In this document: in pieces, positions 62,058-64,000 of the stretch
Layout of the letters: each line of letters begins with the position of its first letter
Position numbering within the stretch: position 1 is the stretch's first letter
Source of the DNA: Geitlerinema sp. PCC 7407
GTDB lineage: Bacteria > Cyanobacteriota > Cyanobacteriia > PCC-7407
Assembly (NCBI RefSeq): GCF_000317045.1
Contig: NC_019703.1
Span: forward strand, 1,042,501-1,106,500
Length of the DNA: 64,000 nucleotides
Direction: 5' to 3'
Made by a program: the position numbers and the translations under genes
Notes under the pieces: generated by a model
Database searches by the model: none
Seen by the model: the letters and a program-made list of their open reading frames with translations, nothing else
What the model was told of the DNA's origin: nothing

Positions 62058-63116
62058 ATGACTATAGCAGTCGGACGCGCACAGGCCCAGCGAGGATGGT
62101 TTGACGTTCTCGACGACTGGCTGAAGCGCGATCGGTTTGTGTTCATTGGGTGGTCTGGTTTGCTGCTGTTCCCCTGCGCCTACTTGGCGGTTGGGGGATG
62201 GCTGACGGGGACCACCTTCGTAAGCTCGTGGTACACCCACGGGTTGGCATCGTCCTACCTGGAAGGATGCAACTTTTTGACCGTGGCGGTGTCGACACCG
62301 CCCAACAGCCTGGGACACTCCCTGCTGTTTTTGTGGGGACCTGAGGCCCAAGGGGACTTTGTCCGCTGGTGCCAACTGGGAGGTCTGTGGACCTTTGTCG
62401 CCCTGCACGGAGCTTTCGGGTTGATCGGGTTCATGCTGCGTCAGTTTGAGATTTCTCGACTGGTGGGCATTCGTCCGTACAACGCGATCGCCTTCAGCGC
62501 GCCGATTGCAGTGTTTGTGTCGGTGTTTCTGATGTACCCGCTGGGTCAGTCTGGCTGGTTTTTTGCACCGAGCTTTGGTGTAGCGGCGATTTTCCGCTTT
62601 CTGCTGTTCTTCCAAGGTTTCCACAACTGGACGTTGAACCCCTTCCACATGATGGGAGTGGCTGGCGTTCTGGGGGGTGCACTGCTGTGCGCGATCCACG
62701 GAGCGACGGTGGAGAACACGCTGTTTGAGGACGGCGAGAACGCGAACACCTTCCGGGCGTTCAACCCGACGCAGGCAGAAGAGACGTACTCGATGGTGAC
62801 GGCGAACCGTTTCTGGTCGCAGATCTTCGGGATTGCGTTTTCGAACAAGCGCTGGCTGCACTTCTTCATGCTGTTCGTGCCTGTGACGGGCCTGTGGATG
62901 AGCTCGGTGGGTATCATTGGTTTGGGTCTGAACCTGCGGGCATACGACTTTGTTTCGCAGGAGATTCGGGCAGCGGAGGACCCTGAGTTCGAGACGTTCT
63001 ACACGAAGAACATCTTGCTGAACGAGGGTATCCGGGCCTGGTTGGCACCGCAGGACCAGCCGCACGAAGGATTTGCTTTCCCTGAGGAGGTACTGCCCCG
63101 TGGTAACGCTCTCTAA
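62058..63116 (+). CDS. psbD: Photosystem II reaction centre protein D2
   Basis: 352 residues, full length, five membrane helices. D2 signatures are [80 protein letters not shown] (chlorophyll and iron histidines) and the C terminus [12 protein letters not shown]. It binds the reaction-centre pigments and QA. The last 17 nt overlap the GTG start of psbC, the standard psbDC arrangement. Confidence 0.99.
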   Translation: MTIAVGRAQAQRGWFDVLDDWLKRDRFVFIGWSGLLLFPCAYLAVGGWLTGTTFVSSWYTHGLASSYLEGCNFLTVAVSTPPNSLGHSLLFLWGPEAQGDFVRWCQLGGLWTFVALHGAFGLIGFMLRQFEISRLVGIRPYNAIAFSAPIAVFVSVFLMYPLGQSGWFFAPSFGVAAIFRFLLFFQGFHNWTLNPFHMMGVAGVLGGALLCAIHGATVENTLFEDGENANTFRAFNPTQAEETYSMVTANRFWSQIFGIAFSNKRWLHFFMLFVPVTGLWMSSVGIIGLGLNLRAYDFVSQEIRAAEDPEFETFYTKNILLNEGIRAWLAPQDQPHEGFAFPEEVLPRGNAL

Positions 63117-64000
63117 TGCTTCTATGGTGGCGGGTAACCGCGACCAAGAATCTTCCGGTTTCGCTTGGTGGGCTGGAAACGCCCGCCTAATCAATCTGTC
63201 TGGTAAGCTGCTGGGCGCTCACGTTGCCCACGCTGGCTTGATCGTCTTCTGGACGGGTGCAATGACCTTGTTTGAGGTTGCGCACTTTGTGCCTGAGAAG
63301 CCGATGTATGAGCAAGGAATTATTCTGCTCTCTCACCTCGCTACCCTTGGCTGGGGCGTTGGTCCCGGGGGTGAAGTTGTTGATACTTTCCCCTACTTTG
63401 TCGTAGGTGTGCTGCACCTCGTTTCTTCCGCTGTTCTGGGCTTGGGTGGTATCTACCACGCGGTTCGCGGTCCTGACACGCTGGAAGAGTATTCGTCCTT
63501 CTTTGGTTATGACTGGAAGGACAAGAACAAGATGACCACCATCTTGGGCATTCACCTGATCCTCCTGGGTCTGGGTGCGCTCCTGCTGGTTGCCAAGGCA
63601 ATGGCCTTTGGTGGTCTCTATGACACCTGGGCTCCCGGTGGCGGTGATGTCCGCATCATTACCAACCCGACTCTGAACCCCGCTGTGATCTTCGGCTATC
63701 TGCTGAAGGCACCGTTTGGTGGCGAGGGCTGGATCGTCAGTGTGGACAACCTGGAAGATGTGGTCGGTGGCCATATCTGGATCGGTCTGATCTGCGTTGC
63801 GGGTGGTGTTTGGCACATTCTGACCAAGCCCTTTGGCTGGGCTCGTCGGGCATTCATCTGGTCTGGCGAAGCTTATCTGTCCTACAGCTTGGGTGCTCTG
63901 TCCCTGATGGGCTTCATTGCATCCACGATGGTGTGGTACAACAACACGGTTTACCCCAGCGAATTCTTTGGTCCGACGGCGGCTGAGGCTTCCCAGTCTC
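63100..64000 (+). CDS. psbC: Photosystem II CP43 core antenna protein, partial
   Basis: The GTG at 63100-63102 starts [20 protein letters not shown], with GAGGAGG (63084-63090) nine bases upstream inside psbD. Chlorophyll-binding segments such as [40 protein letters not shown] and [20 protein letters not shown] follow. About 300 codons are in the window; the gene continues past the right edge. The protein binds antenna chlorophylls and contributes a ligand to the manganese cluster via its lumenal loop, which is not fully visible here. Confidence 0.98.
   Translation, partial: MVTLSNASMVAGNRDQESSGFAWWAGNARLINLSGKLLGAHVAHAGLIVFWTGAMTLFEVAHFVPEKPMYEQGIILLSHLATLGWGVGPGGEVVDTFPYFVVGVLHLVSSAVLGLGGIYHAVRGPDTLEEYSSFFGYDWKDKNKMTTILGIHLILLGLGALLLVAKAMAFGGLYDTWAPGGGDVRIITNPTLNPAVIFGYLLKAPFGGEGWIVSVDNLEDVVGGHIWIGLICVAGGVWHILTKPFGWARRAFIWSGEAYLSYSLGALSLMGFIASTMVWYNNTVYPSEFFGPTAAEASQS

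Noticed and set aside
61809-63194. 461-codon frame opposite psbD
   Set aside because: Antisense to a highly conserved photosystem gene; composition is unlike a protein.
1-64000. tRNA genes and CRISPR arrays
   Set aside because: No T-loop sequence with matching acceptor arms and no regularly spaced repeats were found in the intergenic regions.

Overview
The window is cyanobacterial chromosomal DNA. It carries psbA (D1), overlapping psbD-psbC (D2, CP43), ycf4 (photosystem I assembly), a one-helix Hli protein, solanesyl diphosphate synthase, an apocarotenoid oxygenase and a very high density of the HIP1 palindrome GCGATCGC. The adjacent hetZ and patU genes point to a filamentous (multicellular) lineage. 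Their presence alone does not prove heterocysts, because they also occur in non-heterocystous filamentous strains. The coding DNA is GC-rich and HIP1-rich, whereas the psbA and psbD leaders and several intergenic stretches are clearly AT-richer. Species is not determined; a Geitlerinema- or Leptolyngbya-like organism would fit (inference only). I saw no tRNA, rRNA, CRISPR array, insertion sequence or prophage.

Left part (1-22 kb): a partial ExbB/TolQ-type channel, a UvrD/Rep-type helicase, ribBA, argC, an RRM RNA-binding protein and a small conserved protein. Next comes a class II, B12-dependent ribonucleotide reductase gene (nrdJ) interrupted by two inteins only ten host codons apart. After it lie a PPOX-type flavoprotein, cysE, a secreted protein, two uncharacterised small proteins, B12-dependent metH, trmFO and a DMT-family exporter. 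NrdJ and MetH make two cobalamin-dependent enzymes in the window.

Middle (22-41 kb): hli, a two-helix membrane protein, a membrane-fused spermidine-synthase-like protein followed by a DUF4178 protein, a PQQ-type sugar dehydrogenase lipoprotein, mobA and a CBS-GGDEF-EAL protein. Then comes a cluster of three tandem paralogues of unknown function (31881-34932) followed by an SPFH/slipin gene. The paralogues share an N-terminal module of about 95 residues and a similar 14-bp box just upstream of each start. The block ends with a UbiH-like hydroxylase, yebC, a sugar-binding lipoprotein and glucokinase.

Right part (41-64 kb): psbA, an MBOAT acyltransferase, a secreted pentapeptide/DUF4214-like protein, a TgpA-type transglutaminase homologue lacking two of the three catalytic residues, patU and hetZ, sds, fabI, hisB, a BT1-family transporter, a carotenoid oxygenase, a glycosyltransferase, a ketosynthase, a cyclophilin lipoprotein, and ycf4 divergent from psbD-psbC. 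psbC runs off the right edge.

The observations most worth following are these: the paired inteins, each placed directly before a cysteine needed for reductase catalysis; the three-paralogue/slipin cluster with its repeated upstream box; the TgpA-like protein with a broken catalytic triad; convergent gene pairs whose stop codons interlock in a 4-nt YTAG; and HIP1 palindromes forming hairpin stems just after stop codons.
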